Below are positions 21,138 through 28,496 of a stretch of 30,332 bases of DNA, piece after piece (the stretch's first letter is position 1; the number at the start of each line of letters is the position of its first letter). The notes beneath the pieces are model-generated. The model was not told the DNA's origin. It worked only from the letters and a program-made list of their open reading frames with translations, and made no database searches. This DNA is from a virus. Where the stretch lies: the IMG/VR virus record IMGVR_UViG_3300042894_000117, positions 1 through 30,332 of that record; one strand, given 5' to 3'. The translations under genes were made by a program, and so were the position numbers.

Positions 21138-21647
21138 CTAGGAAGACTGGTGAGGGCAAACGCCGCCGTTTTTATGTTTGCCTATCTGACAGTTCATACA
21201 AAGAACTTGATACCCGGTAGGAAAACCATTTTTTCTGAGCCATCCATAGAAAGCTGTCCCGCTTCCTGCGTAAAGCCCTGATTTTCTTTCTTTGGCACCG
21301 TCGTTATCTATGTGATCTATAGATAGGAACATAGGCTCTGTCTCTCCGCAACAAGAACATTTATAGCCGCCATAAGCCGCAAATACCTGTTCTTTACACC
21401 GAGCGTTAATTCGATTGGTCTTATCCCGTTCCGCTTGCCGCATAGCGGCTACTTCTTCAGGTGTTCCATTCGCTAACTTTCGGTTGCGCCATTCGCGGGC
21501 ATGTTCACGGGATTTCTCCCGGTTATTTTCCCGCCAATCGCGCATACGCAGATTGACTTTTTCCCGGTTTCGTTCGCGGTATCGCGCTGCCGCTTCTCTG
21601 TTACGTTGCCGCTTCAGATCATCAGCAGTTTGATCTTCACTCTCCAT
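21138..21647 (-). CDS. HNH homing-type endonuclease between scaffold and coat genes
   Basis: The start at 21647 (MESEDQTADDL) is chosen because GGAGG lies 5 nt upstream. An ATG at 21659 is in frame but lacks such an RBS. The first 70 residues are repeated Arg/Glu-rich helix units (RYRERNREKV, WRENNREKSREHAREWRN), probably DNA-binding. The C-terminal part is a zinc-supported HNH: YKCSCCGETEP, then LSIDHIDNDGAKE with His-Asp, WLRKNGFPTGYQVLCMNCQIGK. It sits alone between two genes that are normally adjacent, in the usual manner of a mobile homing endonuclease. It is not needed for virion assembly as far as is known. Confidence 0.88.
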   Translation of the reverse strand: MESEDQTADDLKRQRNREAAARYRERNREKVNLRMRDWRENNREKSREHAREWRNRKLANGTPEEVAAMRQAERDKTNRINARCKEQVFAAYGGYKCSCCGETEPMFLSIDHIDNDGAKERKSGLYAGSGTAFYGWLRKNGFPTGYQVLCMNCQIGKHKNGGVCPHQSS

Positions 21648-21661
21648 TTCTGCCTCCATTT

Positions 21662-21679
21662 TCGAGTTATCATACTCGA
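21662..21679. repeat. Short inverted repeat upstream of the HNH gene
   Basis: TCGAGT (21662-21667) and ACTCGA (21674-21679) flank a 6-nt spacer in the short gap between scaffold end and HNH start. It could be a small RNA hairpin that limits early translation of the endonuclease, or part of the insertion boundary. It is short and may be chance. Confidence 0.35.
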
Positions 21680-21694
21680 CAATGGCGGCTTAGT

Positions 21695-22474
21695 CTATCG
21701 TCTGTTCTGCGCTTCCCACTTCTTGATCTGTCTTTGCCGTTCCGCTTCTATCCAATCCGACGTTGACATTGACTTTAATGACCGAGGGTCAGTCGTATCA
21801 TAACGCGGGCCTGAGTTTGACCGGGTAGCTGTGACAGGAGCAAGAGGTGCGGGCGCGGTTGAGGTTCTCTTAACCGGCGGATTGTCGGCCAATTTGGCTT
21901 CAATCTTTCCGATCTCTTTTGCCTGCAAGACTGGCGGCAAATTAGCTATCCGTTGGGCTTCTTTCGGATTAGACCCAAGGTGATAGATCACTTCGGGGCC
22001 AATATCGGAAGCCTGGATAGCTTGGGCCATAATGTCCGTGACGGGAAGGTTAGGATTATACGCGACTTGTTCAAAGTCCTCGTAACGATCCCGCGCTTCT
22101 TCTTCGCGGTCTTTATAGCTGTCTAAGATCGCGGCTTGCTGCTTTGCGGCCTCTCGCTGCGCTAGAAGCTGTTGAGCGCGCTGTTCAGCCAATGCTTCCG
22201 CATAATGCTGAGCGTTCTCAAAATCATCCGGCGCGGGTGGAGGTGCGGCCGGCTGTTGACGAGCCTGCTGCTCCGCAAGCCGTTGGGCCTGCTCTCTTTC
22301 CCATTTGCGCTGTTCTCTTGCAAGGCGCTTGCTGACAATCGCGTCCAACTCTTCTTGAGAGAACGATTTTGTCGGCTGCTGTTCCTCCGGCGTCGCTTCC
22401 ACAGATTCCGGTGCTGCCGTAGCTTCCGGTTCCGGCGCGGGGCTGATCTCCGCTACAGCCTGTTCATCTTCCAT
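21695..22474 (-). CDS. Capsid scaffolding protein, about 259 aa
   Basis: The protein is hydrophilic, highly charged and nearly all helical. It has an acidic proline-rich N-terminus (AEISPAPEPEATAAPESVEA) and a central Glu/Gln/Arg coiled coil (REQRKWEREQAQRLAEQQAR). It ends in a basic region (DWIEAERQRQIKKWEAQNRR) suited to binding the coat shell. This composition, together with its place just before the coat gene, identifies it as the scaffold that guides procapsid assembly and then leaves. The ATG at 22474 with AGGTGA upstream is preferred over GTG at 22480. An intervening HNH gene separates it from coat. Confidence 0.88.
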   Translation of the reverse strand: MEDEQAVAEISPAPEPEATAAPESVEATPEEQQPTKSFSQEELDAIVSKRLAREQRKWEREQAQRLAEQQARQQPAAPPPAPDDFENAQHYAEALAEQRAQQLLAQREAAKQQAAILDSYKDREEEARDRYEDFEQVAYNPNLPVTDIMAQAIQASDIGPEVIYHLGSNPKEAQRIANLPPVLQAKEIGKIEAKLADNPPVKRTSTAPAPLAPVTATRSNSGPRYDTTDPRSLKSMSTSDWIEAERQRQIKKWEAQNRR

Positions 22475-22510
22475 TTTCACCTAGCTTTCCGGCCAGTCGG
22501 TTAATCGAAA

Positions 22511-22666
22511 TTACTCTTCTTCGGCTTTGTCGTCAATAAGACCTTTACCGATCTCTTGAATCTTAGCCGCAAGCGGCAGCGCTTCACTAGCGACGGTCAA
22601 GCCTCCGGCTTTGGTCGCAATGTCCAGCAACTGCAACAGCTTGTTTAGTTCTTCTACTGTAAACAT
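22511..22666 (-). CDS. 51-aa phage protein upstream of scaffold
   Basis: Hand translation from the ATG at 22666 gives a short helical protein (MFTVEELNKLLQLLDIATKA at the N-terminus) with an acidic end DDKAEEE. It has a strong Shine-Dalgarno (GGAGAAGG) and no stop before 22511. Tiny proteins starting MFTVEELN are frequent in the head modules of related phages, but I know of no function. The helical profile could suit a small scaffold or portal accessory. A hairpin lies just upstream. Confidence 0.72.
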   Translation of the reverse strand: MFTVEELNKLLQLLDIATKAGGLTVASEALPLAAKIQEIGKGLIDDKAEEE

Positions 22667-22681
22667 TACCTTCTCCAAGGT

Positions 22682-22718
22682 GTTCGCCCGGTGGAGAACT
22701 GACGCGGGCCGGGCGAAC
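22682..22718 (-). terminator. Perfect 10-bp hairpin before the 51-aa gene
   Basis: GTTCGCCCGG (22682-22691) and CCGGGCGAAC (22709-22718) are exact inverted copies around a 17-nt loop in the 72-bp gap after the DUF7936 gene. There is no U-tract on the minus-strand RNA, and the RBS of the 51-aa gene starts about 7 nt later. Terminator-like, RNA-stabilising or translational roles are all possible. Confidence 0.5.
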
Positions 22719-22738
22719 GTCCTCCCGCGCCAATCTTG

Positions 22739-23068
22739 TTACGCCTGCCAGGGCAGCGGCGGCGAAACCACGGGCGGATTGATCTGGTTAGCGATCTGCT
22801 GATCAAGCGCTGCGACCTGCGCCGCAAGCGTTTCAGGGCCGAACGCCTCTTCAAGCCAGCCGATAACCTGCGCTTCCGTCAAATCGGCATAGGGCGTGAA
22901 CGGCGCTTCGGCGTCGAGCGTCACAGCCTGTGAACCGTATATATCCGCGTTATAGGTGCCGTCAGTCGCCTGACGCCGCCAGTGGACGGTGAACACAACG
23001 TCCGTGTGGCCGTCCTGTTGCGGGTATGCGTCAAGCTGTGAGATTACCCATGTGTATGTGTTAGCCAT
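22739..23068 (-). CDS. DUF7936-like phage structural protein, 109 aa
   Basis: The sequence starts MANTYTWVISQLDAYPQQDG, continues with TDVVFTVHWRRQATDGTYNA, and ends in ITNQ-type sequence (DQQIANQINPPVVSPPLPW). The TYTWxIxQxDxYPxxxGxTDVVFxVHW opening and the QQIANQINPPVVxPPLPW ending are hallmarks I associate with DUF7936, a small family next to phage fibre genes. It has an N-terminal beta sheet and a helix (EAQVIGWLEEAFG). AAGGA precedes the ATG. It lies 10 nt after the fibre gene and may help attach or assemble that fibre; this role is inferred. Confidence 0.75.
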   Translation of the reverse strand: MANTYTWVISQLDAYPQQDGHTDVVFTVHWRRQATDGTYNADIYGSQAVTLDAEAPFTPYADLTEAQVIGWLEEAFGPETLAAQVAALDQQIANQINPPVVSPPLPWQA

Positions 23069-23077
23069 GGTAGTTCC

Positions 23078-24508
23078 TTATGCGTTTGCGATAGTCGTAA
23101 CGGTTCCAGAAGAACCACGGTATTTCAGCGCGCCGCCTTCTACGTAGAGGTAACCTCCACCGCTAAAGTTAGCCGCAGGAACAGACGTAGAGTTTTTGAT
23201 GCCTATATTTCCGCTGGCGTCAATCCTAGCGCGCTCGGCTGAATCGGTGGTGAACACTATTGGGTACGCACCAGATGAGTATAAAACTCTTCCGTATGCA
23301 CCGGCAGAAAAACCAGAGCCTGTAGAATTATCTATACCAAAGTAAAAATCACCGCTTGTATTTTTGGCTTGAAATACTGAATAGTTTGTTGTGCCGTTTA
23401 ATTGAACTCTACAAGTCGAAGCGCCTGTGTTAGATAAAGTTAATACGCCAGCGCTACTAGTCGTCCCAACCAGCAGATCACCCGATGCTGTCAGCGTCAT
23501 CGCCTGCGTGAAGCTGATGGCATTGCCTGCGGTGCCGGAGGGTGCTGTATGCCAAGTGTGAATGCCGTCATTTTGCTGATAGTATGACGCCGGTTTACTA
23601 GAAACGTCGTATTTATAGCCGCCATCAAAATAGGCGTTGCTTAACACAAAGATGTTTCCGCTTGTTGTCGCACTCCAAACGCTACTACCCGTAAATCCAA
23701 CACTAAACGCTTTTCCTGTAGACCATGTTCTCGGCGTAACACCCAGTCCTAAATTTCCTGCGGCGTCTAGGCGCATTAACTCGTTAGCGGAAAATGAACC
23801 GTTTAGGTTTGATTGTCCAAAGGTAAGCGCGTTACTTGGATTACCAATATAGAAATGCTGGTATGAGCCAGAGGTATTAGTGAATGTCTGATATACAGCA
23901 GACGTTCCTCCAGACAGGTTGAATGCTGTAATTGGCGACGAAGTGCCAACGCCCACCAGCCCGCCGGAGGTGATACGCATACGCTCTGTATCTGATGTGG
24001 AAAACAAGATTGGCGCGCTGGCGCTATTCCACATCACTAGCCCATAAGCAGAACCGAAAGGCGATCCGCCACTACCGTCCATACCAACGTATGCTATGCT
24101 ACTACCGACCCTATATTGAGTGTAGACAGGGTTTGTATCTGTGGACGAGTATATACGCATCTGAGAGGACGCACCTGCTACGTCCAGTTTTAGAACTGGC
24201 GAACTTGTTCCAATGCCAAGCCGACTATTTGCGCTGTCCCAAAACAGACTACTGCTATTCCCAAACGCACCCGTCCCATTGCCAAACGGAATGTAGCCAG
24301 CGGTAAGCGAGGTGAGGCCGGTGCCGCCGGACGCAACGCCGAGCGGCGTGGTCGTAAGCGTCAGGGCCGCCGCCGACATGGTGCGGCCCGCCGTAAGATC
24401 CGAGATAGCGACTTTCTTGGTCGTGCTGGACTGCACGATAGGCAGAACTTCCGTTCCTGCGACAGGCGTCGTAGCAGCGGGAAGAGCGGAGATTTTTACG
24501 TCAGCCAT
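23078..24508 (-). CDS. Fibre protein within the head module, lacking an S74 chaperone, 476 aa
   Basis: The N-terminus (MADVKISALPAATTPVAGTE, then VLPIVQSSTTKKVAISDLTA) is a common attachment domain of phage fibres, followed by GVASGGTGLTSLTAGYIPFG. The body has three fibre modules, each introduced by a short motif: RLGIGTSSPVLKLDV, LVGVGTSSPITAFNL and NLGLGVTPRTWSTG. The C-terminus ends in a small strand-rich tip (YLYVEGGALKYRGSSGTVTT) with no S74 chaperone. The middle of the gene is visibly AT-richer than its neighbours, a sign of acquisition. Its place between portal and scaffold is unusual for a tail fibre and raises the option of a capsid-attached fibre. Confidence 0.83.
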   Translation of the reverse strand: MADVKISALPAATTPVAGTEVLPIVQSSTTKKVAISDLTAGRTMSAAALTLTTTPLGVASGGTGLTSLTAGYIPFGNGTGAFGNSSSLFWDSANSRLGIGTSSPVLKLDVAGASSQMRIYSSTDTNPVYTQYRVGSSIAYVGMDGSGGSPFGSAYGLVMWNSASAPILFSTSDTERMRITSGGLVGVGTSSPITAFNLSGGTSAVYQTFTNTSGSYQHFYIGNPSNALTFGQSNLNGSFSANELMRLDAAGNLGLGVTPRTWSTGKAFSVGFTGSSVWSATTSGNIFVLSNAYFDGGYKYDVSSKPASYYQQNDGIHTWHTAPSGTAGNAISFTQAMTLTASGDLLVGTTSSAGVLTLSNTGASTCRVQLNGTTNYSVFQAKNTSGDFYFGIDNSTGSGFSAGAYGRVLYSSGAYPIVFTTDSAERARIDASGNIGIKNSTSVPAANFSGGGYLYVEGGALKYRGSSGTVTTIANA

Positions 24509-24519
24509 TCGAGTAGTCC

Positions 24520-24678
24520 TTAAAGAAGAATAAGCCCGCCGTCCTCCTGGACGAGATTAGCGCCGGCTTCCGTCGCCAGATTTGCCGTTAGATCGGTCTC
24601 GCCCTTACCCGAGGTAAGAGATACGATACCGCCCAACCCAAGAGCCAGAGCGTTTCGGAGTGCGACGCCCCAGCTCAT
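24520..24678 (-). CDS. 52-aa phage protein beginning MSWGVALRNA
   Basis: Hand translation from the ATG at 24678 gives 52 residues. An N-terminal glycine/leucine-rich hydrophobic stretch (MSWGVALRNALALGLGGIVS) is followed by a polar part ending in LVQEDGGLILL. The ATGA overlap with the upstream 100-aa gene supports it as coupled. There is no strong RBS, as expected for coupling. Small proteins beginning SWGVALRNAL appear in other phages beside fibre genes. Role unknown; a fibre- or head-associated peptide is possible. Confidence 0.65.
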   Translation of the reverse strand: MSWGVALRNALALGLGGIVSLTSGKGETDLTANLATEAGANLVQEDGGLILL

Positions 24679-24977
24679 CGTATGTTAATCGGCTTGCAGT
24701 AGATGTCGCCGCCCGTGCCGACCTGAATAGCACTAACACGCCACGGCGCACCCGTCCCCGAAGGCACAGTAAACGGAATCGGCGTGTTCGCCGGAATCGG
24801 CGTAGAAGCCGTCGTAGCCGTGACGCCCTCGCCGACAATCACATAGCATTCCGTCGTCGACCAGATAACGACGCCCTGCGGACCTGCGGGCCACGTCGCG
24901 GTAGAGCCGGCCGTGCCGGTATAGCTGACCGTTCGGGCCGGAAAGTTGCCGTCAGCAAGCGGATTCAGAAGTTCCAT
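24675..24977 (-). CDS. Small phage structural protein, 100 aa
   Basis: The ATG at 24977 has GAGG upstream. The sequence MELLNPLADGNFPARTVSYT, then WPAGPQGVVIWSTTECYVIV, TPIPANTPIPFTVPSGTGAP and WRVSAIQVGTGGDIYCKPI reads as a compact beta-sandwich. It is a pattern I have seen in uncultured phages between portal and fibre genes. It might be a minor capsid or fibre base protein. It overlaps the 52-aa gene by 4 nt. No named domain is recognised, and function is not known. Confidence 0.72.
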   Translation of the reverse strand: MELLNPLADGNFPARTVSYTGTAGSTATWPAGPQGVVIWSTTECYVIVGEGVTATTASTPIPANTPIPFTVPSGTGAPWRVSAIQVGTGGDIYCKPINIR

Positions 24978-24984
24978 ATCAGCC

Positions 24985-25341
24985 TCACGCCAAGAATTTC
25001 AATTTATACAGCGTTTTCAGATACAAGCCAACTATCTCGTCGACAATGTTCTGAATAGCCGTGTCGTCGCCGAACTCTTCGCGGCCTTTTTCGATCTTTT
25101 TCAGCGAATCTTCAAGAAATTCAACGACATTTCCTGTTTTTTCAGCCGAATGAAGCGTAATTGGCCCGATCAGACCATGCCGGCCCTGATAGGTTTCCAC
25201 CAAATCATCGGCCAAATCTATGATTTTGGGGTAAAACGAGCCCAAAGCCTTATGTTTGGCGTAAGACCGCGTGTTGAGATGCACAGAATGCGTCACGTCG
25301 CGCGCTAAGAACAAGTGTCCGATCAGATCCGCGCAGCTCAT
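24985..25341 (-). CDS. DUF5856-like helical phage protein, 118 aa
   Basis: The sequence starts MSCADLIGHLFLARDVTHSV, then has HLNTRSYAKHKALGSFYPKI. It contains DLADDLVETYQGRHGLIGPI and AIQNIVDEIVGLYLKTLYKL. The helical pattern with conserved His, Asp and Glu (HSVHLNTRS, LADxLxExYQGRHG) is that of DUF5856. The arrangement of helices recalls ferritin/Dps-like four-helix proteins, but that is only a suggestion. The role in the phage is unknown. The ATG overlaps the stop of the HNH gene as ATGA. Confidence 0.78.
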   Translation of the reverse strand: MSCADLIGHLFLARDVTHSVHLNTRSYAKHKALGSFYPKIIDLADDLVETYQGRHGLIGPITLHSAEKTGNVVEFLEDSLKKIEKGREEFGDDTAIQNIVDEIVGLYLKTLYKLKFLA

Positions 25342-25820
25342 GCCACCCTCGCAAATTCGCCGTGATATTTGTCACGGGCTTCCGAAGCCACAAGAGCGGC
25401 TAGTTCAAGGTCTTCAAAATACCCAAAATGGCGTATTTTATTGTTTACGGACAGGGAAACACCCCATTTATTCAATCTTTTATGCCAGCACACATTTTTT
25501 ACGCCAGAAGTATTATCTTTTCGCTTTTTTGCATTCTGAGCGTTACCTAAATGCGTAGCGGCGCGAAGATTTTCAGAACGATTATTCGATATATTTCCGT
25601 CTATATGGTCGATAATATTGGCCATATATCCATGAAACATTAAAAATATGAGCCTATGCGCTTTATAAATCTTACGCGCATATTGAATGTGCGTGTATCC
25701 CCGTTTGCCGGCATATCCGGCTATAGATCCTCGCGGCGTTTTTGCCGGATTTGTCGGATTCTTCCAATAAAGAACGCCGTCTCTGTATTCAAACAGATGA
25801 TGTGCTAATTCGGCGTTCAT
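25338..25820 (-). CDS. HNH endonuclease with C-terminal AP2-type DNA-binding region, 160 aa
   Basis: The N-terminal part has YRDGVLYWKNP and AGYAGKRGYTHIQY. An HNH core follows (YKAHRLIFLMFHG, IIDHIDGNISNNRSENLRAA), with His-Asp and the two Asn. TSGVKNVCWHKRLNKW is an AP2/ERF-like DNA-binding segment. This is the standard layout of phage HNH-AP2 homing endonucleases. The gene is clearly AT-richer than its neighbours, suggesting recent transfer. It is joined at ATGA overlaps at both ends to the portal gene and the DUF5856 gene, so the insertion has preserved translational coupling. Confidence 0.92.
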   Translation of the reverse strand: MNAELAHHLFEYRDGVLYWKNPTNPAKTPRGSIAGYAGKRGYTHIQYARKIYKAHRLIFLMFHGYMANIIDHIDGNISNNRSENLRAATHLGNAQNAKKRKDNTSGVKNVCWHKRLNKWGVSLSVNNKIRHFGYFEDLELAALVASEARDKYHGEFARVA

Positions 25821-27946
25821 TGAGGCTCCATTCCCGGCAAAGTCTGCATGGGAGTGTTTCGCGGAACTATATCGCCCGTATCCAAAGCAGCGGCAATAGT
25901 TCCCTGAACTATATCACTAATCTGCTCTGGCGACAAACCAGCCTGCATGGCCGAAAGACGTTTTGTCTCGGCGTCGTAAGCCTTGATCTGCGCGTTCTGC
26001 TCGTCAATCGCCAATTTCTGCATTTCATACGACTGCATGAGCTGCTGAATCTGAGCGTTGGTCTGCTCCATCATCTGCGACATTTGAACGATCTGCTGCC
26101 GCATAGCCTGCGCTTCCGGCGATTCGTCCGTATCCTGAAGCACCTTCGGGTCGAGCATCTTTTCGAACCGCTTGGCCATCGTCTCCGCGCCTGGCCAGTC
26201 CATGTTCTTGACGAACAGATCGCCCGCGACGCCCCAGAGAGCCGGGTTTGTCTGGAGGATCTGGCCCATCGTGTCCATGGCCTCCTGCTTACGGGTCATG
26301 TAGCTGGGGCCAGACGACACATGCACGTCGTAGGTGCCGACGTTCGGGTTGTAGATCTTCATGATCTCAATACCCTGCTCGTCGACGATCTTGCGCACGG
26401 CCTCCGGCTGCTGCGGATTGATCCGCGCCATACCGACTTCGCCCTCGACATTGATGATTCGAGCGACGCGCTGCGTGTCATAGATCTTCGGAATCAGATC
26501 GACGAGCTGACGGGCGACGTATTTTACCGCGCGGGCGAGGTTGTCGACATAATGATAAGTGCTCGTGTCGCCTTGCCGCTCCCGAGCGAGGATCGCACGA
26601 CCCGTCCGTTCGTTGGAAGTCGCCCCAATGCTACTGTCGTATTGGCCAGTGGTCGACTTAATGTCTTCGCCTGCGCCCATTTTGGCTTGGATAAGGCCCG
26701 TTTGAGCCATCGGAGGCTGGGCGCGTTCAGGTAGCGGAAGCGGGTTTCCAGCTCCGTCAGTGACATCAGGATTGACCTCCAGATACGGCCAGTTGTTCGT
26801 ATTGGCCGTCTTCCAGTTAATTTCATAACCTTCGAACTGGCCGCCATAGCCAATGAAGGGCGCTTTAGGAGCCAGCGCCAGCATTTCCGCTTCCTGGCTG
26901 ACCCAGTAGTTATACATGCGCTGCGCGTCTTTGGCGTTGCGCACCAGACCGCTAATGTAGATCTGACCGTCGACCTCGAATTCGTTGCCGATCACGCGAA
27001 TGACGGGGATGTATTTGCCCGCCCATTCCCGCTCTTCCAGCACCTCATAGCCATTAGTCTTAATCCACATGACCTTGCGGCGGTCGCTTTCACGGCTACG
27101 CAACGGCTTCCCATAGGCGCTCTTTAGCCGACGATCCTCCGGCGTGCCATCGAACGCCGTGATGTTGTCTGGGTAAAGATTCAGCTTCGCCTTCTGCATA
27201 TCAACGTAGAAATACTCAGCGATGCGCACCGTTTCTTGGCTGACCCACATGCTCAGCGTCTGGTCGCCCACACCCTGCGACATCATGCCAGTCACAGGCG
27301 TCGCGTCTGGGTACATGCGCTCGTATTCAGCCTTCGGAATGTCTTCCGTAATAAAGCAATAGTTCGCGTCCTGACCGCACGGATCTTGAATCATCGGGTC
27401 CATGTAGACGCTGAAGCTGCTACGGACGCGACCGATCTTGATGTCCTGCTCGAAAGAGTCCTCTTTCGTGTATTCGGTCAGGATGCGGATATAGCCTTCG
27501 CCGTAGGTGACTTGGTTATCACAGGCCGTGTCATAGGCAACATCGGCGTCCGACATATACTCAATGTGCCGCACGATACCGTCGAAGATCTCCGCGACTT
27601 CCGGGTCGGCGTTCTCATCGGCTGGGATAACGCGCGCGGTCGGGCGGTTTTGGCGTTGCTCGTTCGTGACCAGCCTGACGTGTTGGGGCAGCTTGTTAAT
27701 CGTCAGGCACGGCCGTGCGTTGATCGTCTGGCCTTGCACCGCGCCGCGTGTCGCCAGCACGTCCGCCGGCCATTGCCACGCGTTGTCCGGCGAGCCCGCC
27801 ATGAAGCGCAGATCGTCTAGCTCGTCTTCGCGGCTGTCTGAATAGGCCGCCATCGCCACCGTAAAGCGGTGACGCATGGTCGCCAGACGGTCATCATCTG
27901 GATTGTCGGAGACTTTGCCAGCGGCAATTACGTCGTCACTTGCCAC
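25817..27946 (-). CDS. Portal protein, P22 gp1-like, 709 aa
   Basis: This large protein forms the dodecameric ring at the packaging vertex. The start is GTG at 27946 (MASDDVIAAGKVSDNP), which overlaps the preceding gene by 11 nt. The N-terminal part has DDLRFMAGSP and NKLPQHVRLVTNEQRQNRPT. The centre has YDTACDNQVTYGEGYIRILT and RIAEYFYVDMQKAKL. The core has IYISGLVRNAKDAQRMYNYW and GATSNERTGRAILARERQGD, as in P22-type portals of about 700 aa. The long C-terminal Gln-rich helix (QQIVQMSQMMEQTNAQIQQL) would form the barrel inside the capsid. Confidence 0.93.
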   Translation of the reverse strand: MASDDVIAAGKVSDNPDDDRLATMRHRFTVAMAAYSDSREDELDDLRFMAGSPDNAWQWPADVLATRGAVQGQTINARPCLTINKLPQHVRLVTNEQRQNRPTARVIPADENADPEVAEIFDGIVRHIEYMSDADVAYDTACDNQVTYGEGYIRILTEYTKEDSFEQDIKIGRVRSSFSVYMDPMIQDPCGQDANYCFITEDIPKAEYERMYPDATPVTGMMSQGVGDQTLSMWVSQETVRIAEYFYVDMQKAKLNLYPDNITAFDGTPEDRRLKSAYGKPLRSRESDRRKVMWIKTNGYEVLEEREWAGKYIPVIRVIGNEFEVDGQIYISGLVRNAKDAQRMYNYWVSQEAEMLALAPKAPFIGYGGQFEGYEINWKTANTNNWPYLEVNPDVTDGAGNPLPLPERAQPPMAQTGLIQAKMGAGEDIKSTTGQYDSSIGATSNERTGRAILARERQGDTSTYHYVDNLARAVKYVARQLVDLIPKIYDTQRVARIINVEGEVGMARINPQQPEAVRKIVDEQGIEIMKIYNPNVGTYDVHVSSGPSYMTRKQEAMDTMGQILQTNPALWGVAGDLFVKNMDWPGAETMAKRFEKMLDPKVLQDTDESPEAQAMRQQIVQMSQMMEQTNAQIQQLMQSYEMQKLAIDEQNAQIKAYDAETKRLSAMQAGLSPEQISDIVQGTIAAALDTGDIVPRNTPMQTLPGMEPQ

Positions 27947-28100
27947 AAGACTTGCCCTTGCTCATCTTGCCCGGCTTGGCAGCCGCGCGCTTGGTAGCGT
28001 ATGCTATCGCAACGCTTTGTTTTACGGGTTTCCCCGCTTTGATCTCAGCGGCGACGTTCTTACGGAACGCGTTCTTTGATGTTGACTTAACTAACGGCAT
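27936..28100 (-). CDS. Small basic phage protein, DUF6496-like, 54 aa
   Basis: Hand translation from the ATG at 28100 gives 54 residues starting MPLVKSTSKNAFRKNVAAEI. The segment AGKPVKQSVAIAYATKRAAA is the AGKPxKQAVAIAYxxKR pattern of DUF6496. It ends KMSKGKSCGK. The start shares one base with the previous stop (TAATG), and the end contains the portal GTG start. It is rich in Lys and Arg. It could be a small head or DNA-associated protein, but function is unknown in the family. Confidence 0.8.
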   Translation of the reverse strand: MPLVKSTSKNAFRKNVAAEIKAGKPVKQSVAIAYATKRAAAKPGKMSKGKSCGK

Positions 28101-28255
28101 TAGCGTTTTCCCTTAGCTGTCTTAGCAGATTGTTTGAACGCCTTGGCGGTCGGTGCGCCCTCTGCACCCGGCTTGCGCATCTTCTCGCCTGACCCGGCCT
28201 TGATGCGCGCCCGCTTAGCGTGAATGTTGGCGTAGAGCCCCGGCTTACTTGCCAC
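28100..28255 (-). CDS. Small basic phage protein with GLYANIHAKR motif, 51 aa, GUG start
   Basis: The start is GTG at 28255 (decoded MASKPGLYANIHAKRARIKA), inside the last codons of the preceding gene with 11-nt overlap. The GLYANIHAKRxRI-GSGEKMRKPG pattern is familiar from small proteins in this region of many environmental phages. The rest is Lys/Ala-rich (KAFKQSAKTAKGKR). There is no separate RBS, so translation is probably coupled. The role is unknown. Its high positive charge would suit binding to DNA or acidic proteins. Confidence 0.78.
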   Translation of the reverse strand: MASKPGLYANIHAKRARIKAGSGEKMRKPGAEGAPTAKAFKQSAKTAKGKR

Positions 28256-28496
28256 AGTTCCACCTCTTCATGCTGGCCTTCGCCCGCTCTGCGTTCTTCG
28301 ACTTAGCGACCACGCCGCCCATGCGCGCACAGAACGACTTTTTACGCCCCTCATCGGCCTTGGTCTTAGGGTTGGGAGCCGGCGGCTTGAGCTTGCTGCC
28401 CGTCGCGGCGTTATACTTAGCCCGGCCCTTGGCCGTCAGCCCAGCGCCCGCCTTAGTCGACAGCTTCTCGCCACGTCCTACTGACAGCGATACCAT
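28245..28496 (-). CDS. DUF6321-like small basic phage protein, 83 aa
   Basis: The protein reads MVSLSVGRGEKLSTKAGAGL, then TAKGRAKYNAATGSKLKPPA, KTKADEGRKKSFCARMGGVV, ending RWNCGK. The run GRGEKLSTKAGAGLTAKGRAKYN and KSFCARM are the marks I associate with DUF6321. It is strongly basic with two cysteines. It starts directly after the terL stop (TAG then ATG) and ends overlapping the next gene. No function is known for the family; DNA packaging or head assembly is a positional guess. Confidence 0.85.
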   Translation of the reverse strand: MVSLSVGRGEKLSTKAGAGLTAKGRAKYNAATGSKLKPPAPNPKTKADEGRKKSFCARMGGVVAKSKNAERAKASMKRWNCGK

